Shown here one piece after another: positions 1 to 8,726 of a stretch of 43,573 bases of DNA. Source of the DNA: Prevotella conceptionensis 9403948. Its GTDB lineage: Bacteria; Bacteroidota; Bacteroidia; Bacteroidales; Bacteroidaceae. The number at the start of each line of letters is the position of its first letter. The first letter of the stretch is position 1. The notes below the pieces were generated by a model, which did no database searches, was not told the origin of the DNA, and saw only the letters and a list, made by a program, of their open reading frames with translations. The stretch spans positions 243,505-287,077 of the forward strand of contig NZ_HE999447.1 of assembly GCF_000312305.1 (NCBI RefSeq). Direction: 5' to 3'. A program made the translations under genes and the position numbers.

Positions 1-268
1 GCGAAAAGCGTTCTAACGCTGCGGCTTTGTTAATTACCAGGGCGTGATCTTGCTGCTCGCGCGCCCTCAAAAGCTGTATTGTGCGAGGAAGTCGGCCCAT
101 AGATAGAAACAAGTCTGCACGATGTTGTTCGCCTAGTTCGTGTTCGGCGATGGCCAACACTTGGTGTTGACTTAGTCGGTCTATCGTTGCATCCATTATA
201 GAACGATCTGCCACTACCGAATTGGGCGAGAAACGCACGTCTCTATAAATGGCAATTACGCTGCTCAT
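1..268 (-). CDS. Partial ATP-grasp-like protein (N-terminus only)
   Basis: The reading frame opens at an ATG at 268 and runs off the left edge of the window without a stop, giving 89 codons. The N-terminus reads MSSVIAIYRD followed by RFSPNSV, and later LSMGRLPRTIQLL and ALVIN. This pattern (a Rossmann-like start, then an 'SMGR-P-T' and a 'VIN' segment) is what I associate with the pre-ATP-grasp domain of D-Ala-D-Ala-ligase or glutathione-synthetase-like enzymes; the ATP-binding part would lie outside the window. The start overlaps the end of the upstream nucleotidyltransferase by 26 bases, so the two are translationally coupled and probably act in one pathway. The product is not identifiable further, and the family call is tentative. 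Confidence 0.5.
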   Translation of the reverse strand, partial: MSSVIAIYRDVRFSPNSVVADRSIMDATIDRLSQHQVLAIAEHELGEQHRADLFLSMGRLPRTIQLLRAREQQDHALVINKAAALERFS

Positions 269-983
269 AAAGGAACCTCTCTGCTTTGTTGATGTCTGAA
301 ACGTGGTCGATGTCCAACACTTTGCCCATTACGTAAGCCTTTAATTTCATACCATTGGCAACCAATGCCCGCTGGAAATTGCGCATACGGCTTTCTCCAC
401 TCTCGATGCAAGCCTTCAACACGGGCAGACATTGGGGAGTTAAGCCATAGATACCAGCCGAGATATAGTGGCAGTTGGGGGCAGATTCGTCGTAAAAGCC
501 CGATATATATGGTGGGTTGTTGGTTTGCACATACAATGGCTTTTCGTCGTCGACAAAGCCTGTTACAGCCATCATTCCGTTGTCGCCGGCCGCTAATGCC
601 GTGTTCATCGAGTTGACGAAAAGGGCAAATTCGTCTTCATTAAAGACGGTATCTACCGTTGTAAGGACGAAAGGCGAAGCCTGAAGATAAGGGCTTAACT
701 CGTAAAGGCTGTGCATTGAGCTGGGCGTACGCTTAACGATTATCCTCAACGGTACGCGTTTTCCCGCCAAGCCCTTGCGCTGCACATCCTTCAAATGGGC
801 GGCAACGTCGGTCATCTGCTCGTTACAAATAACCACAATCTCGTCGGCTTTGTTGGCCAAGAATATTCTGATAAGCCTGTCAACAAGGTGTTCGCCCCCC
901 ACTCTGACCAGCGGTTTGGGCAATTGCACGCCTTCTTGCATAAGGCGCGAGCCTTCTCCTGCGGCTATAATTGCATACTTCAT
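243..983 (-). CDS. NTP transferase (sugar-phosphate nucleotidyltransferase-like)
   Basis: A 246-residue protein beginning MKYAIIAAGEGSRL. The glycine-rich loop AAGEGSRL followed by LPKPLV is the nucleotide-binding signature of the GT-A-fold NTP_transferase/MobA-like family, which transfers NMP to a sugar or alditol phosphate. A downstream TVDTVF segment could supply the metal-binding aspartate. I chose the ATG at 983 rather than the longer frame from 1052 because the family starts directly with the K-x-A-I-I-A-A-G strand. A TATCTTTG box lies about 140 bases upstream. The gene overlaps an ATP-grasp-like gene at its 3' end, suggesting activation of a small phosphorylated compound followed by ligation. 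The substrate is unknown. Confidence 0.7.
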   Translation of the reverse strand: MKYAIIAAGEGSRLMQEGVQLPKPLVRVGGEHLVDRLIRIFLANKADEIVVICNEQMTDVAAHLKDVQRKGLAGKRVPLRIIVKRTPSSMHSLYELSPYLQASPFVLTTVDTVFNEDEFALFVNSMNTALAAGDNGMMAVTGFVDDEKPLYVQTNNPPYISGFYDESAPNCHYISAGIYGLTPQCLPVLKACIESGESRMRNFQRALVANGMKLKAYVMGKVLDIDHVSDINKAERFLYEQRNCHL

Positions 984-1122
984 AACGTACTTTGCGTTGT
1001 AAAAACGAAGTTCGAGACTTATGGAAAAGCCCCTATAAATGCAGTTTACCACTGCATAAAAACATCGACTAGCCCTCTAACTTAACGTGTTTGGGAATAC
1101 GATGAGTGGTTAGAACCAACTA

Positions 1123-1130
1123 CAAAGATA
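1123..1130 (-). promoter_or_regulatory. Candidate -7 box upstream of the NTP transferase
   Basis: CAAAGATA on the plus strand reads TATCTTTG on the minus strand, the Bacteroidetes TAnnTTTG box. No convincing TTG partner sits 19-21 bases upstream, so this is weak. It would give a leader of about 135 bases for the gene starting at 983. Confidence 0.35.
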
Positions 1131-1368
1131 AGTAATTGTTGGCGAACACGGAAACTTTTCAATCGCAAATCGCCACACCAGATGCAAACAAGAACACTGC
1201 TTACGAAAAAATAGGCCAAACAAAAGGGAGAGAAAAGCCTCAACGAAAAAGCCATGTATAAGGGAGAAATACAGAGATTGAGGAAGAAAACAACGACACC
1301 GAGGGGCTTTAAACGTACGCGTAACTTCATTTAACACCACACAGTAAAACTTAAAAGAGAACTTTTTC

Positions 1369-1540
1369 GTTGAGCAAAATGAACAACGTCGAGCTTGTTC
1401 GGACATTGTCATGGCGAGAAAACGCACTTTTCCTGGAACGAGAAAAGAACGTTTTCGTTAAGCCAAATGAACAACGTCGAGCTTGTTCGGACTTTGTCAT
1501 GGTGGGAAAACGCACTTTTCGAGGAACGAAAAGAACGGCT
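1369..1540 (+). repeat. Tandem 88-bp repeat, two copies
   Basis: Two copies start at 1369 and 1457 with a period of 88 bases. Both contain AATGAACAACGTCGAGC, then TTGTTCGGAC, TTGTCATGG and AAAACGCACTTTTC, and differ at a handful of positions. A third copy lies inverted at 41919-42002. Short open frames across the unit (beginning MRFLAMTMSEQARRC on the other strand) recur in every copy but change their continuation each time, so the unit is an extragenic repeat rather than a gene. Part of each unit (AACAA...TTGTT) can form a short hairpin. Confidence 0.85.
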
Positions 1541-1570
1541 AAGTGCAGCAAAGCACAAACGTCATAGGTA

Positions 1571-1603
1571 CAAAAAAGCGACGACCTTCGCAGGCTATCG
1601 CTT
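1571..1603 (-). terminator. Intrinsic terminator of the candidate small RNA
   Basis: On the minus strand AAGCGA and TCGCTT form the outer stem, with an inner GCC/GGT pairing around TGCGAA, followed directly by a run of T residues (six A's at 1572-1577 on the plus strand). Confidence 0.6.
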
Positions 1604-1661
1604 CAGATCTTCAATAGGTATCAGTCCTCTTCTAAGGTAAAAAGATTGTTTTCAGGATAAC
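1572..1661 (-). ncRNA. Candidate small RNA of about 90 nt
   Basis: A minus-strand promoter (TTG at 1695-1697, 20-base gap, TATCTTTG at 1667-1674) predicts a start near 1661, and a hairpin plus T-tract ends the transcript near 1572. The roughly 90 bases between hold no credible reading frame. I do not recognise the family. It lies between the cytochrome maturation gene and the tandem 88-bp repeats. Alternatively, part of the transcription could read through the hairpin to form a long leader for the nucleotidyltransferase. Confidence 0.5.
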
Positions 1662-1666
1662 GTGTG

Positions 1667-1697
1667 CAAAGATAATTCTTTTTTGGCAGCCGCCCAA
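1667..1697 (-). promoter_or_regulatory. Promoter of the candidate small RNA
   Basis: Minus strand: TTG (1697-1695), 20 bases, TATCTTTG (1674-1667). This matches the Bacteroidetes sigma-ABfr consensus well. The nearest protein start is almost 700 bases downstream, so it most simply serves the small RNA. Confidence 0.6.
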
Positions 1698-1762
1698 CTT
1701 TTAATAGAAATTTCCTCGATATTGTCCTATTAAAGTATTATAAATTGGTTTCTCTATAAAAT

Positions 1763-4087
1763 TTAAGCATAACTATGCATTCCACCAAGAAAGAAGTTTA
1801 CGCCCAAATAGGTCATTAACACCGTGAGAAAGGCAACAACCATGTACACATGGTAAGCCATGGCGTTGTTCAGGAAGGGTAACGAGCGGTTGTGAACAGC
1901 AACGGCATACACCATGAGGGTGATAAGAGCCCACACCTCCTTAGGGTCCCAACTCCAATATTGCCCCCAGCTAATGTTCGCCCATACGGCCCCGACAAAT
2001 GTCCCAACAGACAATGTGACGAGGCCCGGATAAAGAAAGATGTGCGAAAGTACCCTTAATGCCGAAATCTGATTGACATACACCCCAGGCGACTGCTGCT
2101 TTGCCCGTTGAATAGAAGATAGTTTATCCACCAAGTACAGTACGATGGCACCTACCCCGCAAATGAATGTCAGCGAGAAAAGGGCGTAGCTCATCATGAT
2201 AACACTTACATGCAGGCTTAACAATGGGCTGTTGAGTACGGGCATAATGTGGGTTATGGCAGGATTCATCTGCCCGATGTGGCTTACGAGTAGGAAAAAG
2301 CCACTAAGTAGAAAGCCAAAGAGCAATACGATGGAGGCCTTGCGTTGCATGACTATTACCAAAATCTGAACGAACCAGGCAACAACCAGCATGGTTTCGT
2401 ATCCATTAGACATGGGTATATTGCCCGATATTATCCACCGGATAGCGAGGACAGCAGTTAAGACAATGAATGAAAGCCACATGAAACCAAGGCTCAGACG
2501 GCGAACCAGTTCTCCGCAAGAAAAGGAATTAACACGCTTGCCACCTTCTTCCCTCTCCTTCAACGAGGAGAACTGCTGCTTGTGCGATATTCTGTAAACA
2601 AACCAAGCCAACAAGAACAATCCCAGCGTGAGGTTGAAGACAAAAAGAATGGTGGTGAAAGGTATGGCATTGTATATTCGCTCGGCTCTTGTTCGAAACA
2701 AGGAGGGGATGCTGGAACCTCCATTGATTGCTTGGAACTTACGCAATCCGGTTACAAGTTCCTCTATGTGTGTATTGTTGCCTACCATTAGGTCTGCGTT
2801 CAGAACGTTAAACAGTTCGGCTATGTAGCGTTGATGAAGCGAGTCTATCATGTTCGGCAGTCTGTCGGTCGGTGCGTACCATCGGACTCCACCTTTCCCA
2901 TCACTAAATGGAAACACTCTCAGCAACTTGCCCTGTCGCAATTGTAAGATAAGTTGTATCCGGTCGTCGATGTCACCCGCCTGTTTGTGAAACGCGTCAT
3001 TGTTTCCTTTGTAGAATTCTTCAACATAGTGGGCTAGTCGATAAGAGTTGCCAAATTTGAAAAAGTCATTGGCCGAGCAGTAGTCTGGCAGCTGTAAGGT
3101 CGTCTTCAACTCGCCATGCTTAACTTTTATTATTGGCTCGTTGCTCCATTCTCGTCCCCAAAACACAAACCCCAGCAGAACTTGTTCGGCAGAATAGTCC
3201 CTATACTTGGCTTTACCATACAGTTTCTTGGTGAAATCAATGGCCAAGGTTTGTAGGGGGCAGATACGATTGTTATAGTTAACGTAAACTCTTCCGAACT
3301 TCTCGGCCAAAGGTTTAGGAAAGCTGTGCGGTGAAGTTTGGCTGTAAACAGGGTGAGCGACAATGAAAACTGCCGCAACGGCTAAGGCTTTGTTGATAAG
3401 CGGATTGCGGAGAGCCTGCCTGAATGTCCCCTTGGGATTAATCAGGAGCCAGAATAAAGAAACAAACAGCAGCGCATATCCCATGTAAGTAACAGGAATA
3501 CCGTAAGGGTCGCTGTTAACAGCAAGCGTACATCCCTTTTGGTCGTTATCGTAAGTGCTTTGGTAAAGGCGTACTCCGCGGAAAGTCTTAATCTTGTTCA
3601 TAGCCACAATAGCCTTCGATGTGTCGTTGTCGGTCCATAGGGTGATGTACGAGTGGTAGTCGGCAGCAGCCTCTGTGCCTTCATGGTTAATTACCTTGAA
3701 AGCGTTTAGCCGCACACAAAAAGGTAATTGGTGTTGGCCTCCGTCTTCGGACTGGACAACAAATGTGTTCGAGGTCTCACCAAGCCGGAGATGCATCGCA
3801 CCCGTGAAAGCGAAAGTTCTAGTGAGCCATGCTCCACATAATATCACTACGAATGAGAGGTGAAGCAAGAGCAAATGCCAACGGCGCATACGGATACGAA
3901 CGATGTAAGCTGTGCCCATTGCGGCCAAAATTGCCCATAGAAACGTGAACCATTGCGAGCCATAAATTGCCGAATGGGCATCTGCCGTGCCTCTGAGCCT
4001 TTCGTAAAATGTGGCGTAACCCATTACAACAACGAGAAGCGAATAAACGAAAATGATGATGTGTTTGTGCCTTGACATATTATACAT
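1763..4087 (-). CDS. ccsA: ResB/CcsA fusion, cytochrome c haem-attachment protein
   Basis: This protein of about 774 residues combines a ResB-like N-terminal half with a CcsA C-terminal half, as in Bacteroidetes and epsilonproteobacterial System II fusions. It carries haem across the inner membrane and attaches it to CxxCH motifs of periplasmic cytochromes. The WWD haem-handling motif is visible near residues 707-717 (WGQYWSWDPKE), with conserved histidines in SPLLSLHVSV and AVAVHN. There are several hydrophobic segments at both ends. The longer frame from 4114 would begin with TTG, so I chose the ATG at 4087 (4078 is equally plausible). It is the last gene of the operon, about 80 bases downstream of a two-CxxCH di-heme protein, which is the obvious client. 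Confidence 0.88.
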   Translation of the reverse strand: MYNMSRHKHIIIFVYSLLVVVMGYATFYERLRGTADAHSAIYGSQWFTFLWAILAAMGTAYIVRIRMRRWHLLLLHLSFVVILCGAWLTRTFAFTGAMHLRLGETSNTFVVQSEDGGQHQLPFCVRLNAFKVINHEGTEAAADYHSYITLWTDNDTSKAIVAMNKIKTFRGVRLYQSTYDNDQKGCTLAVNSDPYGIPVTYMGYALLFVSLFWLLINPKGTFRQALRNPLINKALAVAAVFIVAHPVYSQTSPHSFPKPLAEKFGRVYVNYNNRICPLQTLAIDFTKKLYGKAKYRDYSAEQVLLGFVFWGREWSNEPIIKVKHGELKTTLQLPDYCSANDFFKFGNSYRLAHYVEEFYKGNNDAFHKQAGDIDDRIQLILQLRQGKLLRVFPFSDGKGGVRWYAPTDRLPNMIDSLHQRYIAELFNVLNADLMVGNNTHIEELVTGLRKFQAINGGSSIPSLFRTRAERIYNAIPFTTILFVFNLTLGLFLLAWFVYRISHKQQFSSLKEREEGGKRVNSFSCGELVRRLSLGFMWLSFIVLTAVLAIRWIISGNIPMSNGYETMLVVAWFVQILVIVMQRKASIVLLFGFLLSGFFLLVSHIGQMNPAITHIMPVLNSPLLSLHVSVIMMSYALFSLTFICGVGAIVLYLVDKLSSIQRAKQQSPGVYVNQISALRVLSHIFLYPGLVTLSVGTFVGAVWANISWGQYWSWDPKEVWALITLMVYAVAVHNRSLPFLNNAMAYHVYMVVAFLTVLMTYLGVNFFLGGMHSYA

Positions 4088-4168
4088 AATAGGTGCAGCA
4101 CCCGGGGTTGCCAAGATCCAGGGGCCGCACCTTGATTGAGTTGGTGTGTGAAATGTTGTGTTAGAGAG

Positions 4169-5884
4169 TTATATCGAGCGAAGGAACTTCACCACAGCGT
4201 CCCTATCGGCCTTTTTGAGGTGATAGAACCGCTCCGCCGACTTGTAGGCATCGCCCTCTTTACTGTAAGCATGCCACATAATGGCCTCTATCTCATTGCG
4301 TGCACGGCAGTCGTGCAGGCGGTCTTCGGCCCCCGTGTTGGCTCGTGAGAGTCCTCTACCCCACAGCGGTGTGGTACGACACCAAGAGCCATGAATGTCG
4401 TTCTTCATCTTCAGTCGATGTTGCACAAGGTCGGTGTAGGGATAAATAGTTTGGTTGGGATACTTAGGCAAGCTTAGATTATGGCTAACCAGCACTGCGG
4501 GTCGCCACATATTGTCATTTCCCGTCTTCCATTGTGGGCGATGGCAATGTGCGCAGCCGATAGCCATGAACACCTGCTTACCCCTTTGCACCACGGGGTT
4601 ATGCAGATCACGTGCACGCGGAACGGCTAGTCCCCTGTGCCACACCATATACTGCCAGAAGTTGTTGTCGGTCATGTCGGGCTTAAAGTTGTGGTAGGGG
4701 TTGTTAAACTGGTTAGTTTTGGGGTCCAACAAGTTCCTAACGGCTTTCCTTATTCCCTCTTCTGTACCATCGGCATAATAAGGCGACTTCGGATCTCGCT
4801 TTATCGCGTTGATAACGCTTTGCGTCCTCGACATGGCCTCGGCCCAAGCAGAAGTGGTGTAAAGGTAAGGCCTGTCAGAACGGCTTACGTTAGTTATATT
4901 CCACATCGCATTTGCACCAGGCCCATCTTGTAACGAAGCGCGCGTCATGGCATAAGTAAATCGTTTAACTTTCATCGTTCCATCTTCCAGCCTGTAGTAG
5001 GCACCATTAGACTTGTCTAACGTAGGGTCACCGGCCCAAGTGTTCTTATCCTTGTTCCACATGGCGGGATTAAGTTCAACACCATGACTAGCCTCCAATT
5101 GGTATTGCTTCTTAATCTCTTCTTCAGGGATGGCATCTATCAAGCCCGTGCCGTAAAGGCCGATGGTAGATTCAAGTCGGAAGGCCAAGTTTGAGGGTTT
5201 GGGATATGTTCGAAATGCTGAGATGTCTACATTAACTTCAGGATAGATAAGGCTATACCTCTCCCCATCCTCGAATTGCATCTTCAAGCCGCTCTCCATA
5301 GCCGTTATTTCCTTCCATTCAATTTTAACGGCATCCTCATCGATGGGCGCAAGGAATGGTGACGTGGCATTGGTCTGAGGCATACCGGTAACTTCCGTGA
5401 TGTAAGGCCCGTCGTTACTGTTAGCACCACCTGTCGGATGGTAGATTACAAGCAAGTAACCATTACCACTTTGTTTTGTGTAATAGCTATTTACACGTTT
5501 TCCATGTCCATATCCAGGATGACAATCAATACATTGAGAGCGCACGTAAGCAGGACCGAGACCCGTCAGAATGGGTGTCTTGCTGTTTAGTTGAAATCGG
5601 TGTTCAAACATATATTCACCTTTAAGAAAGGCTTCAACTAAGTCTGCTGCATCAATGGCGGGCGACTGGTCCTGGTAACAGGTGCTACCCGTGTTGTCCG
5701 TTGTGCCTAATCTTCCGCCAGGATACCACTCATCTGCCGACATATTGCCAATGGCTTGGCCTACATACTTGTAGTCGTCTTTGTCGTAAGCAACATCCAC
5801 TTCATCGTCCTTCGAACATGAAGCAAACAAGGTGCACGTCAATGCAGCACCAATAAGCAGCCCATTTAGGCTAATTCGTTTCAT
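4169..5884 (-). CDS. Di-heme oxidoreductase lipoprotein (DHOR/DUF1111 family)
   Basis: A 571-residue c-type cytochrome. An N-terminal signal with lipobox LFASC places the lipidated cysteine at residue 23. Two haem-attachment motifs are visible: CIDCH at 118-122 and CAHCH at 444-448. The C-terminal part (GKQVFMAIGCAHCH, then W-R-P-A and TPLWGRGLS) fits the di-haem oxidoreductase family once called thiol oxidoreductase/DUF1111, which is often encoded beside imelysin genes. The protein should sit in the periplasm, tethered to a membrane. It lies between imelysin (upstream) and ResB/CcsA (downstream). A role in oxidising or reducing iron during uptake is inferred from context; the reaction is not known. 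Confidence 0.88.
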   Translation of the reverse strand: MKRISLNGLLIGAALTCTLFASCSKDDEVDVAYDKDDYKYVGQAIGNMSADEWYPGGRLGTTDNTGSTCYQDQSPAIDAADLVEAFLKGEYMFEHRFQLNSKTPILTGLGPAYVRSQCIDCHPGYGHGKRVNSYYTKQSGNGYLLVIYHPTGGANSNDGPYITEVTGMPQTNATSPFLAPIDEDAVKIEWKEITAMESGLKMQFEDGERYSLIYPEVNVDISAFRTYPKPSNLAFRLESTIGLYGTGLIDAIPEEEIKKQYQLEASHGVELNPAMWNKDKNTWAGDPTLDKSNGAYYRLEDGTMKVKRFTYAMTRASLQDGPGANAMWNITNVSRSDRPYLYTTSAWAEAMSRTQSVINAIKRDPKSPYYADGTEEGIRKAVRNLLDPKTNQFNNPYHNFKPDMTDNNFWQYMVWHRGLAVPRARDLHNPVVQRGKQVFMAIGCAHCHRPQWKTGNDNMWRPAVLVSHNLSLPKYPNQTIYPYTDLVQHRLKMKNDIHGSWCRTTPLWGRGLSRANTGAEDRLHDCRARNEIEAIMWHAYSKEGDAYKSAERFYHLKKADRDAVVKFLRSI

Positions 5885-5965
5885 AATGTTTCTCCTTTAT
5901 CCCTAAGAATTTGTTGTATTTCACCTTATTCTGGCAGAAAACTCGTTATGTCAGAACAAACCATG

Positions 5966-6000
5966 ACGTTGTGCAACCGCATTAAGCGATGGCACAACGT
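5966..6000 (-). other. Intercistronic hairpin between imelysin and di-heme gene
   Basis: ACGTTGTGC (5966-5974) and GCACAACGT (5992-6000) form a perfect 9-bp stem, with an inner CGC/GCG pairing around ATTAA. There is no T-tract, so it is more likely an mRNA stability or processing element within the operon than a terminator. Confidence 0.6.
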
Positions 6001-6021
6001 TCAAAGTTCGGGGTATTGTGT

Positions 6022-7352
6022 TTAGTTTTTCAGTATCCAGCTGCTGGCTTCGTTAAGAACCTTTGAAAGTTCTTCAATCTTGTCCATTGCAATTTTAACT
6101 TGCTGGTGAGAACGGTTCTTGACGAACGGATGAATGTTTTGCTGGCAATATTTCAATTGATCAAGAGCAGCCTTCAGCTTGGTTTGCAAGTTAGTGGCTA
6201 ACTCAGGATTGTACTTCACAAGGTAGGCCATTATTGATGCACTCGAATAGTTCGTTTGATTCAAGTTGCCATAGAGTGCATTCTGAATGCTCATGATGTT
6301 GCCATAGAAGTCGATGAAAGAGTTGTAGCTATAAGGCGACTCTATATAGTTTTCGTCATCATCATACACCTTATTTCCCTTTTCGTCGATATGAAACTTT
6401 GCCTGCCCAGTGGTAGCACGATAAGCTTGTCCCATCTTTTGATCGTTAACCTCATCACAAATGTTGACACAACCTGAAACAAGAATGTCTTCAATCACTT
6501 TTCGCCATGTCGCGTAGTTACTCTTTGCTTCTCCCTTTCCTGCAGAAAGCATGTTTTCGCCGAAGCTCAACCCCGTTGCGGCAACGGTAGTTTTGAATAT
6601 TCCCGGATATGCCTTTGCGCATTCAGCAACACGAGCGACGTGTGCTGCGCTAGCCTTATTACCTAGCCAGGATACTTCAAGCTGGAAACAGCGGTCGCGA
6701 AGATAAGCGGCAGCGGCTGTAGCAAAGACAAGTTCCTTATCGCCCGTTACAGGGTTTGCCTTAAATTCTTCTGCCGTTTCCACAGCTCCCTTCTTCAAAA
6801 GAGTTGCAATACGAGGCTGTCCGTCACGGGAGAACACAAACTCAATGCCATGGAAACCCTTGTTTGCATCCCCTAATTTATTTACTGCCTCAATGAATGC
6901 GGTTCCTTCCACATTCGATAACACTGCAAGTTTTTCTGCATCGTTGAGATCTTCAGCCAGAACATTTAGGTCAAGCGGCCATGTGTCAATGCTAGGGTCA
7001 ATTTCAAAATTATCTGCCGGGCCATAAAGCCATGCCTCACTCTCTTCCCAATGCGCCCGAGCGCGCTTGTAAGTGCTGCAAACGTCATCCACTTCTTTTT
7101 GAGTGATGTCCTCCCCTGCCACCGATTTCTTTTTCAGAGCAGAGATTTGTTTGAACAGAACCTCCGTCTCGTTTGCGAGGTTTGTATAGGTCTTGGTAAC
7201 CACCTCGTTGACATAGGTCTTCGTTAAAGCCTCTAGTGCATCATCTTTGCTCATGTTCACTGGCTCCGGATCTTCCTCGCTACAAGCCGTGAAGCCAGTA
7301 GCCATAATGCTTGCTGACACAAAGCACAGAGCAAATTTAAATAGTTTTTCAT
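6022..7352 (-). CDS. Imelysin-family (peptidase M75-like) lipoprotein, frameshifted in signal peptide
   Basis: Imelysin-domain proteins are periplasmic or surface lipoproteins linked to iron uptake. The family's GxHxxE motif is present as GFHGIE. The intact frame covers 6022-7320 (432 residues) and starts at a GTG, MSASIMATGFTACSEED, which keeps the lipobox cysteine but lacks the positively charged start. The natural ATG is at 7352-7350, followed by only five A's; with six A's the frame would read M-K-K-L-F-K-F-A-L and continue smoothly into the intact frame. So one base is missing at codon 2-3. This could be a sequencing error, a phase-variable tract or a real lesion. Second gene of the operon, 35 bases after the porin. 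Confidence 0.85.
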
Positions 7353-7387
7353 CGTTTTGTCTTTATAAAAATTTGGGTTCATTTAGT

Positions 7388-8695
7388 TTAAAGGAAAAAG
7401 CCCTCATAGGCGATGCCTATGTTGATGCTGGGCTCGTTGTTATATCCGCTCTTGAACATCCGGTTGGCATAGTTGGCCTTAATGGCAACCTGCGGAATGG
7501 GGAAATAATTTACCCCAAACACCATGCGCTGGCGGGCCGTATAGGCGTAAACGGGTTGCGACGGACCTTCAACATGCGAGTCGTAGGCTTCGTAACGGCC
7601 GAAAAGATAAAGTTTCTGATTTTCTGCACGCAACTTGGCAACTTGCGAAAACAGGTCGTAACCGGCCTCAATGCCGATGGCGTAGGCATTCTTACCCACG
7701 TTGGTCTTGTCCCAAGGAGAGTTCTTGTGCATGTTTGCCTTGGCCACGCTCAGCCTCTGGGCTCCCGAAATGTAACCGTAATCGGCCTGGCCGCGCACAA
7801 TCCAATTGAAGCGATTAAAGGTAAAGTCAAACGAACTGATGTAAGTCATGGCCTTCACACCATCATAGGGTTTTCCCTTACCTTCCATCTCGTTGGGCGA
7901 CGAATTGTGCATGGCCTGCCCAACATAGCCCGAAAGCCCAATGCGAAGGCCGGGAACGGAGTAATTGTCTAGCCTCAGAACAAAGCCGTACTTGTTGGCA
8001 GGCTTAAATTCGTACGCCGAACCAGCCCCTTTGTGCACCCAACTGTCTCGTCCGAACAACAAGGCGTTAAGTCCGGCAACCACTTGGAACTCGTATCTGA
8101 AATCCTTAGTGCGTCCCCAAAAGCTAATCCCTGTGTCGTGCCAAGTGCTTGGCAAAATGGTGTTTTCGCCTTCGGGGCGATATACGGTGAAGAAATGGAG
8201 GGGTTCGTTGTGGGCGTTGTTAAGACCAACTGGCACAACGATGTGGCCTAACCTAATGTTAGCCCATTTTGCAAACGACTTTTGTATCCAGAATTGTTCC
8301 AGTTCCACTTCGCCACCTTTTTCTATTTCAGTTTCATATTCGCCCCCTTCGTCGGCTTCCATTTCAACAGCACTGCCCGTACCAGTGTGTTCGAACTCGA
8401 CTTCCGTACCCATTGTCCAGCCTTTCCCAAAGTCGTATCCCAGGTTAATCACGGCATGGGGAATGTCGAAACGCCCATTGCTAGGATCGTTTGAATAAAG
8501 ATTGGGCCGCCTATAACGGTATTGGTTGTCGCTATAGAAGTTGCGCGAATACGCCACCTCGCCATAACCGCCAAGGCTTAAACGATTACCCTTGGCGTGG
8601 TTCATCACACTGTCTGCCGCATTGACCTGCGCCCGCACAGAAAAAGACGAGCAAGCCATTGCCAAAGCGACAAGCATGGAAGTAGAATTTCCCAT
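7388..8695 (-). CDS. Outer-membrane porin (phosphate-selective O/P-like beta-barrel)
   Basis: A 435-residue beta-barrel protein with a signal peptide ending near VRAQ. Alternating amphipathic strands, many aromatic girdle residues and the C-terminal ending YEGFFL are typical of outer-membrane proteins. The start L-G-G-Y-G-E-V-A-Y-S-R-N and I-R-L-G-H-I-V-V-P-V-G resemble the O/P porin group. A stretch at about residues 110-130 is very rich in Glu (EMEADEGGEYETEIEKGG), plausibly an acidic loop that could gather cations. It is the first gene of the imelysin/di-heme/ResB-CcsA operon, so it likely admits the metal or ligand handled downstream. Its mRNA has a leader of about 160 bases with predicted structure. 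Confidence 0.8.
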   Translation of the reverse strand: MGNSTSMLVALAMACSSFSVRAQVNAADSVMNHAKGNRLSLGGYGEVAYSRNFYSDNQYRYRRPNLYSNDPSNGRFDIPHAVINLGYDFGKGWTMGTEVEFEHTGTGSAVEMEADEGGEYETEIEKGGEVELEQFWIQKSFAKWANIRLGHIVVPVGLNNAHNEPLHFFTVYRPEGENTILPSTWHDTGISFWGRTKDFRYEFQVVAGLNALLFGRDSWVHKGAGSAYEFKPANKYGFVLRLDNYSVPGLRIGLSGYVGQAMHNSSPNEMEGKGKPYDGVKAMTYISSFDFTFNRFNWIVRGQADYGYISGAQRLSVAKANMHKNSPWDKTNVGKNAYAIGIEAGYDLFSQVAKLRAENQKLYLFGRYEAYDSHVEGPSQPVYAYTARQRMVFGVNYFPIPQVAIKANYANRMFKSGYNNEPSINIGIAYEGFFL

Positions 8696-8726
8696 AAAAA
8701 TGTTTGCGATATATTAGTTTAAAGTA

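Noticed and set aside
1082..1551. Minus-strand frames of 66-105 codons between the nucleotidyltransferase and the small RNA
   Set aside because: They run through the 88-bp repeats in unrelated frames and match no family.
7247..7972. 241-codon plus-strand frame opposite the porin
   Set aside because: It is the mirror of a well-supported outer-membrane protein gene; the frame has no recognisable motif and no promoter.
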